Below are positions 1 through 7,281 of a stretch of 13,965 nt of DNA, one piece after another. Made by a program: the position numbers and the translations under genes. Source of the DNA: Sulfidibacterium sp964598065 (GTDB lineage Bacteria > Bacteroidota > Bacteroidia > Bacteroidales > F082); contig CAZRAW010000059.1 of NCBI GenBank assembly GCA_964598065.1, positions 1 through 13,965 of the forward strand. The letters run 5' to 3'. The notes below the pieces were generated by a model that searched no databases, had not been told where the DNA came from, and was given only the letters and a program-made list of their open reading frames with translations. The stretch's first letter is position 1. Each line of letters begins with the position of its first letter.

Positions 1-77
1 CTTTAAACAACTTCAATATTAACAATCTATTGGTAATAAAATTTTGCGTTTTCTTCTTATAACAATATTTGTGCGCT

Positions 78-85
78 TAATTTTG
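78..85 (+). promoter_or_regulatory. Putative Bacteroidota-type -7 promoter box upstream of the J-domain-like gene
   Basis: The bases TAATTTTG match the TAnnTTTG -7 consensus of the Bacteroidota primary sigma factor exactly, and they end 17 bp before the ATG at 103. Transcription would begin about 7 bp further on, giving a leader of roughly 10 nt. I see no convincing TTG-type -33 element 19-21 bp upstream. In AT-rich DNA such a box can occur by chance. If real, it could also serve the che cluster, because no comparable box is visible in the 451-524 gap. Confidence 0.35.
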
Positions 86-102
86 GGAAAACAAACTTAG
101 CT

Positions 103-450
103 ATGCGATTTTTTTCGGATAAGATTGACAGTGAGATACAGGCCCGGCTGAATTATAAGCGGCTTGCTGTGTTATATCATCCTGACATGGGCGGCAATGA
201 GGAGATTATGCGTGAAATTAACCGGGAATATGAAATGATTAAAAAAAAGCTGCGAAAATACCGTGAGGGGCTGAAACATCTTAAAGTTGGGGATGTGGTG
301 ATGGTAAACGGAACGGAGTGTGAAGTAACCGCCGTGTTTGAAAAAACCTTTATTGCCAAAGCAAAAGGCCGACACCGGCTGGCTATTTTTGAAAAAAAAT
401 CGGGGTATTCCGTTTACGATAAAAAATACAAAGCCAAACTGCCCGAATAG
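103..450 (+). CDS. Small J-domain-like protein with a beta-rich C-terminal tail
   Basis: This 115-residue soluble protein has no signal peptide or membrane segment. Residues about 9-46 resemble helices II and III of a DnaJ J-domain: a basic helix (YKRLAVLY), the HPD tripeptide at 26-28 followed by MGGNEE, then a helix ending REYEMI. In J-domain proteins HPD stimulates the ATPase of an Hsp70 partner. Canonical helix I (the D-Y-Y-x-x-L region) is missing or reduced to a few N-terminal residues, so this is a minimal or divergent J-domain. Residues about 60-115 (VGDVVMVNGTECEV onward) look like a small beta-sheet module of unknown function, separated from the J part by a basic stretch KKKLRKYREGLKHLK. 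It lies 74 bp before the chemotaxis cluster on the same strand and may or may not be co-transcribed. The ATG at 103 keeps the whole homologous region. The family call is fairly safe; the cellular role is unknown. Confidence 0.75.
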   Translation: MRFFSDKIDSEIQARLNYKRLAVLYHPDMGGNEEIMREINREYEMIKKKLRKYREGLKHLKVGDVVMVNGTECEVTAVFEKTFIAKAKGRHRLAIFEKKSGYSVYDKKYKAKLPE

Positions 451-524
451 TTTTCCACATAAATTAACTGCAACTTTCCGCAGCAATATCAGTAAAAAAA
501 TAATGCATCTTTAAAAAAAGAGAT

Positions 525-827
525 ATGCCGATGATAGAAGAATTCACGAAAAACGATAAATCGACCCTGATTTTTTCAGGCGATTTAAGTGTTGCCAAGG
601 CAGCTGAACTTCAACAACAGTTAAAAGCTGCAACAACGGTTTCGCATGTACAAGTGAAAGTGGCGGAAGTGGACAATATGGATTTGAGTTTTTTGCAACT
701 TTTGCTTTCGTGGGCACAAAGCATGAAAAAATCCGGAAAAAAACTTACTTTTGATTTTCAGTTGGGCGAAGAGTTTACACGGATTTTTGAAGAATCCGGT
801 TTCCGGGCCGCATTCGGTGAACTTTAA
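525..827 (+). CDS. STAS-domain protein (anti-sigma-factor-antagonist-like)
   Basis: This 100-residue cytoplasmic protein is a single STAS domain, the fold of SpoIIAA/RsbV antagonists. It shows the early beta strand (STLIFSGDLS), an amphipathic helix (AAELQQQLKA), the central strand (VQVKVAEVD) and the loop MDLSFLQLL at 52-60. Ser55 of that loop aligns with the serine phosphorylated in SpoIIAA (MDSSGL). The usual glycine after it is Phe here. The gene opens the che cluster: cheY begins 11 bp after its stop. Known STAS antagonists bind a GHKL-type serine kinase in the unphosphorylated state. A GHKL-fold protein lacking its phospho-histidine is encoded later in the cluster and is a possible partner (inference). 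There is no clear Shine-Dalgarno; the leader is A-rich. An alternative ATG three codons in (531) cannot be excluded. Confidence 0.85.
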   Translation: MPMIEEFTKNDKSTLIFSGDLSVAKAAELQQQLKAATTVSHVQVKVAEVDNMDLSFLQLLLSWAQSMKKSGKKLTFDFQLGEEFTRIFEESGFRAAFGEL

Positions 828-838
828 AAAAAAGTAGC

Positions 839-1207
839 ATGCGAAATAAAACCATACTGTTTGTCGATGATTCAGCAAGCATCAGGGCATTGGTAAAAAT
901 GATACTCGAAGAAGCCGGCTATAATGTTCTGATGAGCGAAGATGGTCAGGATGCGATGAAATTTTTTGATAGCCGGATAATAGATCTGGTTATAACCGAT
1001 CTGCACATGCCACGCATGAATGGTATTGAACTGATTAAAGAAGTCAGAAAAATTAAGAACTATCGTTTTGTGCCCATTCTTTTTTTAACCACCGAGACAA
1101 AATCGGAGTTGAAACAGGAAGCCAAAGCTGCCGGCGCCACAGGTTGGATAACCAAACCTTTTGACAAAAATAAATTTTTGCTGGTCATCAAAAAAGTCAT
1201 AAGGTAA
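839..1207 (+). CDS. cheY: CheY, single-domain chemotaxis response regulator
   Basis: This 122-residue lone receiver domain would take phosphate from CheA and carry it to the motility or other output apparatus. The acidic pocket is Asp10-Asp11, the phosphorylation site is Asp54 (VITDLHMPRMNG), the switch threonine is Thr84 (FLTTE) and the conserved lysine is Lys106 (ITKPF). Trp103 occupies the place of the aromatic switch residue Tyr106 of E. coli CheY. The stop codon overlaps the cheA start by one base (TAATG), implying translational coupling. Its position directly before cheA favours the CheY role over the second lone receiver at 10459-10863. What it binds is unknown; no flagellar switch gene lies in the window. 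Confidence 0.93.
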   Translation: MRNKTILFVDDSASIRALVKMILEEAGYNVLMSEDGQDAMKFFDSRIIDLVITDLHMPRMNGIELIKEVRKIKNYRFVPILFLTTETKSELKQEAKAAGATGWITKPFDKNKFLLVIKKVIR

Positions 1208-3306
1208 TGGACGATTTATCGGAAAGTTTTGTCAACGAAGCCAATGAGATGCTCGAGAACCTCGAAGAGGCGCTTCTGAAACTGGAAAATCATCCGGATG
1301 ACAAGGAAGAAATCGACACCGCCTTTCGTGTGATGCATTCGCTGAAAGGAACGGGAGCCATGTTCGGTTTTGATGAGCTGAGCGCCTTTACACACAAAAT
1401 GGAAAGCCTGTACGATCTCGTGCGTTCCGGTAAACGAAAACCGGACAAGAAGTTGATTGACTTCACTTTTAAAAGCATTGACCTTATCCGAAAATTGCTG
1501 GATAAACCCGATGATGCCGAAACACTAACTATGAAACATGCATTTTTGGAAGAACTAAAATCAAAATTTCCTTTGGAAGAAACGAATATTTCTTCAAAAG
1601 AAAAGGATACTACTTCCAAAAAATCGAAACCAAAGAAAAAAAAGTATCCGGCTACCTGGTACATCCATTTTGAGCCGCACCGGGATATTTTGAAAAACGG
1701 CACCCGGCCTTTATATCTGTTAGACGAACTGGCCGAAGCCGGTAGGATAAAGACTTTTTTACACACAGAGAATTTGCCAGAATTCGAGCATCTTATCGTT
1801 GAAAATATTTATGTTTCCTGGGATTTGCTTATCGCAACGGATAAAGAGAAAAACTTTTTAAAAGATGTTTTCATTTTTGTAGAAGACGACAGCAAGATTA
1901 AAATTGAAAAACTGTCGGAAAACGATTTGCTATCCCATCCGGATTTTGAAAAACAGGTGGGAACTTTAGAGTTGGCGAAAAATATCACACCGAAAAAATT
2001 GCAGCAACTTACGGCAGCGCTTTCTTTTCCTGAAAAAGCAGAAAAAGAGATGGCCCCGCAACCGGTAGAAGTTGCCGGGAAAGAGACCGCCGAAGAGCCC
2101 GAATCCGGCCTGAAATCTGCTGACAAACCTGAGAAAGATGATTTTCAGCAGAAAATTTTGCACGAAACCGTTCGGGTGCCTTCTGTAAAATTGGATGAAC
2201 TGCTCGACATTATCAGTGAGTTAATTACAACACAGGCCAGGTTACTGCACTACAGCCACAATCACGAAGACACGGAGCTGGAAAACATTAGCGAAGCTTA
2301 CGAAAAACTGTCACGGCAACTGCGGGAAAATGCGCTGAGCATGCGGCTCATCCCCATCTATACTATTCTGTTTCGGTTTAAACGGCTTGTGCGCGACCTG
2401 TCGTCTCAAATGAACAAAGAAATTACACTGAAAACGACCGGCACCGAAACCGAACTGGATAAATCAATAATTGAAAAACTGTACGACCCGTTAATGCATA
2501 TCCTGCGCAACAGCATCGACCATGGCATTGAAACGGCCGAAGAAAGGATAAAAGCCGGAAAACCGGTCCGCGGATTGATTCATATTGATACTTCCTATAC
2601 CGGAGCCTATGTTCAGATAAAAATTTCGGACGATGGACGCGGTATGGATGAAGATGAATTGAAAAAAACAGCCGTGGAAAAGGGCTTTATCAAACCCGGC
2701 GTCGAAATTTCACGAAAAGAACTACTGCAACTGATTTTCCAACCCGGATTTACCACTTCCAAAAAGGTGAGTAACGTCTCCGGCCGGGGCGTGGGCATGA
2801 ATGTGGTGAAAAAAAATGTTGAAGACCTCCGGGGAAGTATCGAACTGGAAACCGAAAAGGACATAGGGACGACTGTAAAAATTCTTCTGCCGCTGACACT
2901 TTCCATTATCAACGGCTTGCTGATTTACGTAGGAAACAACCGTTACATCTTTCCCCTGAGTAATGTGAAACAGCTATATCCGGTTACCCGCGAGGAGTTG
3001 CAAGGCTCTTTCAACAATGTTATTTCCAAAGATAATCATCAAATTCCGTTTGTTGATTTGGTGAAAGAATTTGGAGAGGAGAATGCTAACTATCGTGAAA
3101 TGTATCTGATTGTGGTGGATTACGGGGAAAAAGAGATGGGTTTTGTAATTAATGCAATCGTGGGCAAATACCAGGCAGTTATCAAACCGTTAAGCCGCAT
3201 TGTGCAAAAACAGGAAATTTTCCTGGGTGCTTCTGTTCTTGGCGATGGCGACGTAGCTCTCGTTTTCGATACTAATAAAATGATTCACAAATTTATTAAC
3301 AATTGA
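1207..3306 (+). CDS. cheA: CheA, chemotaxis histidine kinase
   Basis: This 699-residue protein is the central kinase of the pathway. P1 (Hpt) spans about 1-105 with phospho-acceptor His44 in MHSLKGTG. Residues about 146-240 form a conserved module (TWYIHFEPH, YVSWDLLIATD, FIFVEDD) that occupies the P2 place but resembles the W-x-I-x-F-x-P region of many non-enteric CheAs rather than E. coli P2. An acidic/proline-rich linker follows. P3, the dimerisation hairpin, begins at VRVPSVKLDELLD (about 322-385). P4, the ATPase, has an N box (HILRNSIDHGIE, 431-442), G1 (DDGRGMD, 475-481) and G2 (SGRGVGMNVV, 525-534). P5, the CheW-like domain, runs from about 565 to the end. All catalytic motifs are intact. 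There is no C-terminal receiver, unlike CheA-REC fusions. The start overlaps the cheY stop. CheA should phosphorylate CheY and CheB, and perhaps the extra receivers encoded downstream. Confidence 0.97.
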   Translation: MDDLSESFVNEANEMLENLEEALLKLENHPDDKEEIDTAFRVMHSLKGTGAMFGFDELSAFTHKMESLYDLVRSGKRKPDKKLIDFTFKSIDLIRKLLDKPDDAETLTMKHAFLEELKSKFPLEETNISSKEKDTTSKKSKPKKKKYPATWYIHFEPHRDILKNGTRPLYLLDELAEAGRIKTFLHTENLPEFEHLIVENIYVSWDLLIATDKEKNFLKDVFIFVEDDSKIKIEKLSENDLLSHPDFEKQVGTLELAKNITPKKLQQLTAALSFPEKAEKEMAPQPVEVAGKETAEEPESGLKSADKPEKDDFQQKILHETVRVPSVKLDELLDIISELITTQARLLHYSHNHEDTELENISEAYEKLSRQLRENALSMRLIPIYTILFRFKRLVRDLSSQMNKEITLKTTGTETELDKSIIEKLYDPLMHILRNSIDHGIETAEERIKAGKPVRGLIHIDTSYTGAYVQIKISDDGRGMDEDELKKTAVEKGFIKPGVEISRKELLQLIFQPGFTTSKKVSNVSGRGVGMNVVKKNVEDLRGSIELETEKDIGTTVKILLPLTLSIINGLLIYVGNNRYIFPLSNVKQLYPVTREELQGSFNNVISKDNHQIPFVDLVKEFGEENANYREMYLIVVDYGEKEMGFVINAIVGKYQAVIKPLSRIVQKQEIFLGASVLGDGDVALVFDTNKMIHKFINN

Positions 3307-3311
3307 TAAAT

Positions 3312-3845
3312 ATGGAAATGAACACAGCTGATACGGTTGAAAAAAAACAGCACTACATTTTGTTTTATATCGCAGGAGAGCCTTTTATCATTAATGTAAA
3401 ATATGTTATCAGGGTGCTGGAAGCCACCTCTTTTACAAAGGTTCCGCAGGGTCCATCTTTTTTAAAAGGCGTCATTAATTTTAACGGAAGTGTTTTACCG
3501 GTGGTGGATACTTACCTCAAATTTGGCCTTCCGGCAAAAGAAGATTTCCGAAAATCTCTTATTTTGGTGCTGCACCTGAATGTGGAGCAGGAAGAGACCG
3601 ACCTTGGTATACTTGTAGATGATTCGAATGATGTGTTTGAGGTACACGATGCCGACATTAAACCTTATCCGGCCACCGGAAATAAATACAATGTGAAATA
3701 TATTGATGGGGTAATTGAGCGAAAGGAGAAGTTTATTTTGATTTTAAATCCTGAAAAGTTATTTGAAAACGAGGCCTTTCTTAATACTGGCAGCACAAAA
3801 TTATCCGAAGGTAGCAATAGCGGGGCTGAAAATGAAAAGGATTAA
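3312..3845 (+). CDS. cheW: CheW, receptor-kinase coupling protein
   Basis: A single CheW domain (about residues 12-155 counting from this start) links the chemoreceptor to CheA P5. Recognisable features are the opening strand (YILFYIAGEPFIINV), the segment VPQGPSFLKGVINFNGSVLPVVD, which matches the highly conserved core of CheW, and LGILVDDSNDVFEV. About 25 residues of polar tail follow the domain. I chose the ATG at 3312, 5 bp after the cheA stop. An in-frame TTG at 3303 overlaps the cheA stop codon and would add three residues, and the ATG at 3318 is also possible. The C-terminal tail (NTGSTKLSEGSNSG region) is low-complexity and probably disordered. It lies immediately before the only receptor gene in the window, so it presumably serves that receptor. 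Confidence 0.94.
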   Translation: MEMNTADTVEKKQHYILFYIAGEPFIINVKYVIRVLEATSFTKVPQGPSFLKGVINFNGSVLPVVDTYLKFGLPAKEDFRKSLILVLHLNVEQEETDLGILVDDSNDVFEVHDADIKPYPATGNKYNVKYIDGVIERKEKFILILNPEKLFENEAFLNTGSTKLSEGSNSGAENEKD

Positions 3846-3890
3846 GAATAAATTTATTATGAAAATATTGATTATTAAATAACCATAACA

Positions 3891-5555
3891 ATGAAAAAGA
3901 TGAATTTTCGTGCCAAAATGATTAGTCTGATGGTAGTGATCCTGCTGATATTTTTGAGTTTGGGTTTTCTTATGCAAGATACCATTAAGACCTCAGTATC
4001 AGGGATAACAAATTTGTACAACGGAAGTGTCATTACTCAGAACCGGTTATCCGGTCTAAAAGCAAGCCTGTTGTCCAAAGTTCAGATTCCCATACAGGAG
4101 TTTAGGAGTACTGGTGTTTCCGAGGCCTCTGCAGCTTATCAGCTTAGGGCATCCATGAAAGATATCAGGAATCAATTCCTGAAAATACGTAACGAAGGGA
4201 GATATTCATCTCAGGAACAGGCGCTTTTTGCAAATATGGCTGCCAGTCTCGATAAATTGTTCGGTACTGTTGAAAATATTATTGATTTTAAGGGAGATAT
4301 CGGTAAAAAAGAAGACCATCTGCATTGGCAAAAGCTTTACTACAGTTTTAACAGGGCAACAGAGAAATTCGAAAAGGATTCGGAAGTGTTTTTGTCTATG
4401 CAGGCTAAAAGCGATAAATTGTTAATGGCCAAAATCAATAAATCACTTTCTACAAAATACCGGCTGAACAATGCTATCCTTATTTTGGGATTTCTGATTA
4501 TTCTCATTTTTTCATTCATGTTTATTAAGGACATCTCAAAAAAATATAAGATGGTTATCAAGTATCTGGTAAATCTTTCAAATGGTGATCTGACGGAGGA
4601 CATTCCGGATATTGCACATGACGAATTAGGCTGGATTTTGCGACATGTACGTATTTTACAAGAGAGCCTGAGAAAAATAACGATAGAAATTAACACAGCG
4701 ATAGGCAACCTTTCCTTTGCCAGTAACGATTTAAGCGCCTCCTCGCAAAACATTGCTCAGGGAGCTTCCGAGCAAGCCTCTTCGGTAGAGGAAATATCCA
4801 GTTCGGTGGAAGAGATGGTATCCAACATTCACCAGGTGGCTGACAATGCAAAAGCTGCAGAGAATGTGGTTATTCATCTCTCCGAGACAACCAAACAGAT
4901 GGTTGATGCGACACGGAAGAGCCAGGAAAAAATGGAAGCGATTACGGAAAAAATAGGCATCATTAGCGAAATTGCTTTTCAGACAAATATTTTGGCGTTA
5001 AATGCTGCCGTGGAAGCTGCCCGTGCAGGTGAACACGGCAGAGGCTTTGGCGTGGTGGCTGTGGAGGTGGGAAAACTGGCCGAAAGAAGTAAAAAAGCCT
5101 CCTCCGAGATCGAAAGTCTGATTCATTCCAGTGTCGATGTTATTTACAACGCCGGAAAAATGATGCTGGAGATGGCTCCGGAAGTAACCAAAACTACCAG
5201 TATAGTTAAAAGCATTTCGACTGCCAGCGTTGAACAAAAACTCGGCGCAGACCAAATTAATGATGCCGTTCAGCAATTTAATGAGATAACGCAACAAAAT
5301 GCCGCTGCCTCGGAAGAAATTGCTACCAGCGCCGAAGAACTTTCTGCTCAGGCTGACCGGTTGATGGAATCACAATCATTCTTTAAACTGAACAACAGAG
5401 ATAAAATTGCCGGCACACAAAAAAACACAAAACCCCGCGTGAAGAAAAAAATTCCGCAAACTATTACCTCCGGACAGAAAAGTAAAGGGGAAAAAGGAGT
5501 GAATATCGATCTCGGAAAACAAGATGATTTGGATGAAGGTTATGAGCGGTTTTAA
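3891..5555 (+). CDS. Methyl-accepting chemotaxis protein (transmembrane chemoreceptor)
   Basis: This 554-residue receptor has TM1 at about 9-29. A mostly helical periplasmic region of about 160 residues follows, similar in size to a four-helix-bundle sensor, and TM2 is at about 193-212. A HAMP domain (about 213-265; NLSNGDLTEDIPD) leads to the cytoplasmic signalling coiled coil (about 270-493). The hairpin tip is clear: IAFQTNILALNAAVEAARAG, then EHGRGFGVVAVEV (361-393). A Gly (394) stands where enteric receptors have the conserved Arg of EVR. Candidate methylation regions contain Glu/Gln pairs, for example QGASEQASSVEEISSSVEEM (290-309) and the NAAASEEIATSAEEL segment (470-484). A basic, flexible tail of about 55 residues ends in GYERF, which fits the CheR/CheB tethering pentapeptide pattern x-[FHWY]-x-x-[FHWY]. 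The ligand cannot be read from the sequence. A 45-bp gap separates it from cheW. Confidence 0.95.
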   Translation: MKKMNFRAKMISLMVVILLIFLSLGFLMQDTIKTSVSGITNLYNGSVITQNRLSGLKASLLSKVQIPIQEFRSTGVSEASAAYQLRASMKDIRNQFLKIRNEGRYSSQEQALFANMAASLDKLFGTVENIIDFKGDIGKKEDHLHWQKLYYSFNRATEKFEKDSEVFLSMQAKSDKLLMAKINKSLSTKYRLNNAILILGFLIILIFSFMFIKDISKKYKMVIKYLVNLSNGDLTEDIPDIAHDELGWILRHVRILQESLRKITIEINTAIGNLSFASNDLSASSQNIAQGASEQASSVEEISSSVEEMVSNIHQVADNAKAAENVVIHLSETTKQMVDATRKSQEKMEAITEKIGIISEIAFQTNILALNAAVEAARAGEHGRGFGVVAVEVGKLAERSKKASSEIESLIHSSVDVIYNAGKMMLEMAPEVTKTTSIVKSISTASVEQKLGADQINDAVQQFNEITQQNAAASEEIATSAEELSAQADRLMESQSFFKLNNRDKIAGTQKNTKPRVKKKIPQTITSGQKSKGEKGVNIDLGKQDDLDEGYERF

Positions 5556-5576
5556 AAATAATTTTGAGCGGACGTA

Positions 5577-6422
5577 ATGAATAAAGACACTTTTAAATCG
5601 GAGTTTGGTCAATTGAGCGACAAGGATTTCCAGCGGCTTAGCGTCTTTATTTATAAAACCTTCGGAATTTACCTGCCCGAAAAAAAACATTATTTGCTCC
5701 AAAACAGGTTGCTGCCGCGATTGCGAAAGCTGGGATTTACTTCCTATTCTGCTTATGCAGACTATGTTTTGCAACAAGGAGAACACGGAGAAGAAACATT
5801 TGAAATGATAAGTGTTGTTTCTACCAACAAAACGGAATTCTTTCGTGAAAAGGCACATTTCAATACATTGCAAAAAGAACTTCTGCCCTGTTTTTACGAA
5901 CAAAAGATAAATATCTGGAGCGCCGGATGTAGTAGTGGCGAAGAGGTTTATAGCTTGGCCATGTTGCTTTGCGATGAAAAATCAGCCGGGAATATCAGCG
6001 ACTTTATTGTTTACGGAAACGATATCTCAGAACGTATTCTCGAAAAAGCGGTAAAAGCCGTTTATCCTTACGGGGAGATAGAATCTATTCCTGAGAAATA
6101 TCGTCGGAAATACCTGATGCGCAGTAAGAATAAAACCAATGCAACTATTCGTATTGTACCCGAATTGCGGAAAAAAACCAAATTTGTCCGGGAAAACCTT
6201 GTAGGTAATCACACCACCATGCCCCGCGATTTTCAGTTTGTTTTTTGTCGTAATACCTTAATCTATTTTGATAAAGAAACACAGTATAAGGTGGCCTGCC
6301 GTCTTGTTGAACACCTGATTCCCGGTGGCTTCCTGATTTTGGGGCATTCCGAGTCGCTTGTAAACCAGGTGCCGGAAGGAATAAAAATAATCTATCCAAC
6401 CATTTACCAAAAAGACATATAG
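5577..6422 (+). CDS. cheR: CheR, chemoreceptor glutamate methyltransferase
   Basis: This 281-residue protein transfers methyl groups from S-adenosylmethionine to receptor glutamates, which sets adaptation. The N-terminal helical domain (about 10-75) contains the basic LLQNRLLPRLRKLG stretch. The catalytic domain shows TNKTEFFRE (83-91), the SAM-binding loop WSAGCSSGEEVYSLA (114-128), the acidic VYGNDIS segment, FVFCRNTLIYFD (221-232) and GGFLILGHSES (250-260). A small beta-subdomain lies around 185-207, where tethered receptors bind CheR. This fits the pentapeptide-like tail on the adjacent receptor. The length is normal for the family. The start is 21 bp after the receptor stop. A chance TAATTTTG sequence just upstream (5559-5566) is noted but not taken as a promoter. 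Confidence 0.96.
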   Translation: MNKDTFKSEFGQLSDKDFQRLSVFIYKTFGIYLPEKKHYLLQNRLLPRLRKLGFTSYSAYADYVLQQGEHGEETFEMISVVSTNKTEFFREKAHFNTLQKELLPCFYEQKINIWSAGCSSGEEVYSLAMLLCDEKSAGNISDFIVYGNDISERILEKAVKAVYPYGEIESIPEKYRRKYLMRSKNKTNATIRIVPELRKKTKFVRENLVGNHTTMPRDFQFVFCRNTLIYFDKETQYKVACRLVEHLIPGGFLILGHSESLVNQVPEGIKIIYPTIYQKDI

Positions 6423-6424
6423 CC

Positions 6425-7276
6425 ATGAACAAAGAAAAAGACACACAACAACAAATCAAACAGTTACAGAAAGAAAATAAGATCCTCCTGAAACAAATCG
6501 TGGAGCTGAACAAAAAACTTGTTGAGTCTGAGGCTTTTAAGAGCCATTTTCTGTCGAATGTTACCAACGAAATTATTAACCCTTTCGCCTCGGTGATGGG
6601 ACTTTCGCAGCAAATCATGGAACTGAAAAAGGGAAAAATGGAGAAAGCGGCGGAGATTGCTGCACTCATCTATTCCGAGGCAGCTTCACTTGATTTTCAG
6701 CTGCGCAATATTTTTGTAGCGGCACGCCTCGAAGCCGGTGAAGAAAGACCCGAACTCATGGAAATTGACCTGCCCGGCCTGGTAAATGAAATGGTAAATA
6801 AAATCAGGCATGAAGCCGATAAAAAACAAATCACTTTCCGGATAAAATACGAAGAGGGAACAGGGAGCTTTGTTTCGGACAGAGAAAAACTGGGCCTTAT
6901 CCTTTTAAATCTGCTGAGTAATGCCGTTAATTTTTCCCATCCCGGAAAAGTTATAGATATCAGCGTAGCACGGAGCAATGAGAAACTTGTGCTGAAAGTG
7001 GAAGACCAGGGCATCGGCATGACAAAAGAAGAAATCAGCCGGATTTTCGACCGCTTCCACAGGGCAAACCCCATGATTCAGTCGCTTAGTCCGGGTAGTG
7101 GCCTCGGTCTGGCCGTGGTGGAAGGTCTTCTGTTTATCCTGAACGGTAAAGCCGAAGTGGATTCGGCTCCGAACAAAGGAACCACGGTGCGTATTTTTAT
7201 TCCTGAAGAGAACCCGGAAAAAATAGAACTTGATGATGAACTGTTTTTTGATGACAAAAACGAAGAAAGTTTCTAA
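6425..7276 (+). CDS. Histidine-kinase-like protein lacking the phospho-acceptor histidine
   Basis: This 283-residue soluble protein has an N-terminal coiled coil (about 1-37), a HisKA-like helical hairpin (about 38-105) and a GHKL ATPase domain (about 115-262), then an acidic tail (ELDDELFFDDKNEE). The ATPase motifs are complete: N box LLNLLSNAVNF (160-170), G1 EDQGIGM (193-199), F box FDRFHRA (208-214) and G2 GSGLGLAVV (224-232). In the H box the expected F-L-x-N-x-S-H-E reads FLSNVTNE, so Asn48 (codon AAC) replaces the phospho-accepting histidine. His41, seven residues earlier, is not in register. ATP binding therefore looks preserved while autophosphorylation in the usual way should be impossible. 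The protein has no sensor or transmembrane domain. It lies between cheR (2-bp gap) and cheD (5-bp gap), so it belongs to the chemosensory module. It may act as a scaffold, as a phosphatase-like regulator, or as a kinase for a non-histidine target such as the STAS protein (inference). Confidence 0.85.
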   Translation: MNKEKDTQQQIKQLQKENKILLKQIVELNKKLVESEAFKSHFLSNVTNEIINPFASVMGLSQQIMELKKGKMEKAAEIAALIYSEAASLDFQLRNIFVAARLEAGEERPELMEIDLPGLVNEMVNKIRHEADKKQITFRIKYEEGTGSFVSDREKLGLILLNLLSNAVNFSHPGKVIDISVARSNEKLVLKVEDQGIGMTKEEISRIFDRFHRANPMIQSLSPGSGLGLAVVEGLLFILNGKAEVDSAPNKGTTVRIFIPEENPEKIELDDELFFDDKNEESF

Positions 7277-7281
7277 AGTCT

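Noticed and set aside
466..485. Short CTGC...GCAG hairpin in the 451-524 gap
   Set aside because: Only 4 bp of stem and no T run, too weak to call a terminator.
1290..1766. Minus-strand frame of 158 residues inside cheA
   Set aside because: Serine-rich antisense shadow of the cheA P1 and linker region; cheA is clearly the coding frame.
3303..3311. TTG start for cheW overlapping the cheA stop
   Set aside because: Possible, but an ATG nine bases later keeps the whole CheW domain and is the more usual start.
3859..3882. Tiny open frame (ATG AAA ATA ...) in the cheW-receptor gap
   Set aside because: Seven codons only, no ribosome binding site and no sign of a leader-peptide mechanism.
5559..5566. 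TAATTTTG promoter-like box before cheR
   Set aside because: The predicted start site would fall only about 4 bp before the cheR ATG, no -33 element is seen, and the 21-bp gap fits operon structure.
5376..5903. Minus-strand frame of 175 residues across the receptor/cheR junction
   Set aside because: Antisense to two well-supported genes and without any recognisable motif.
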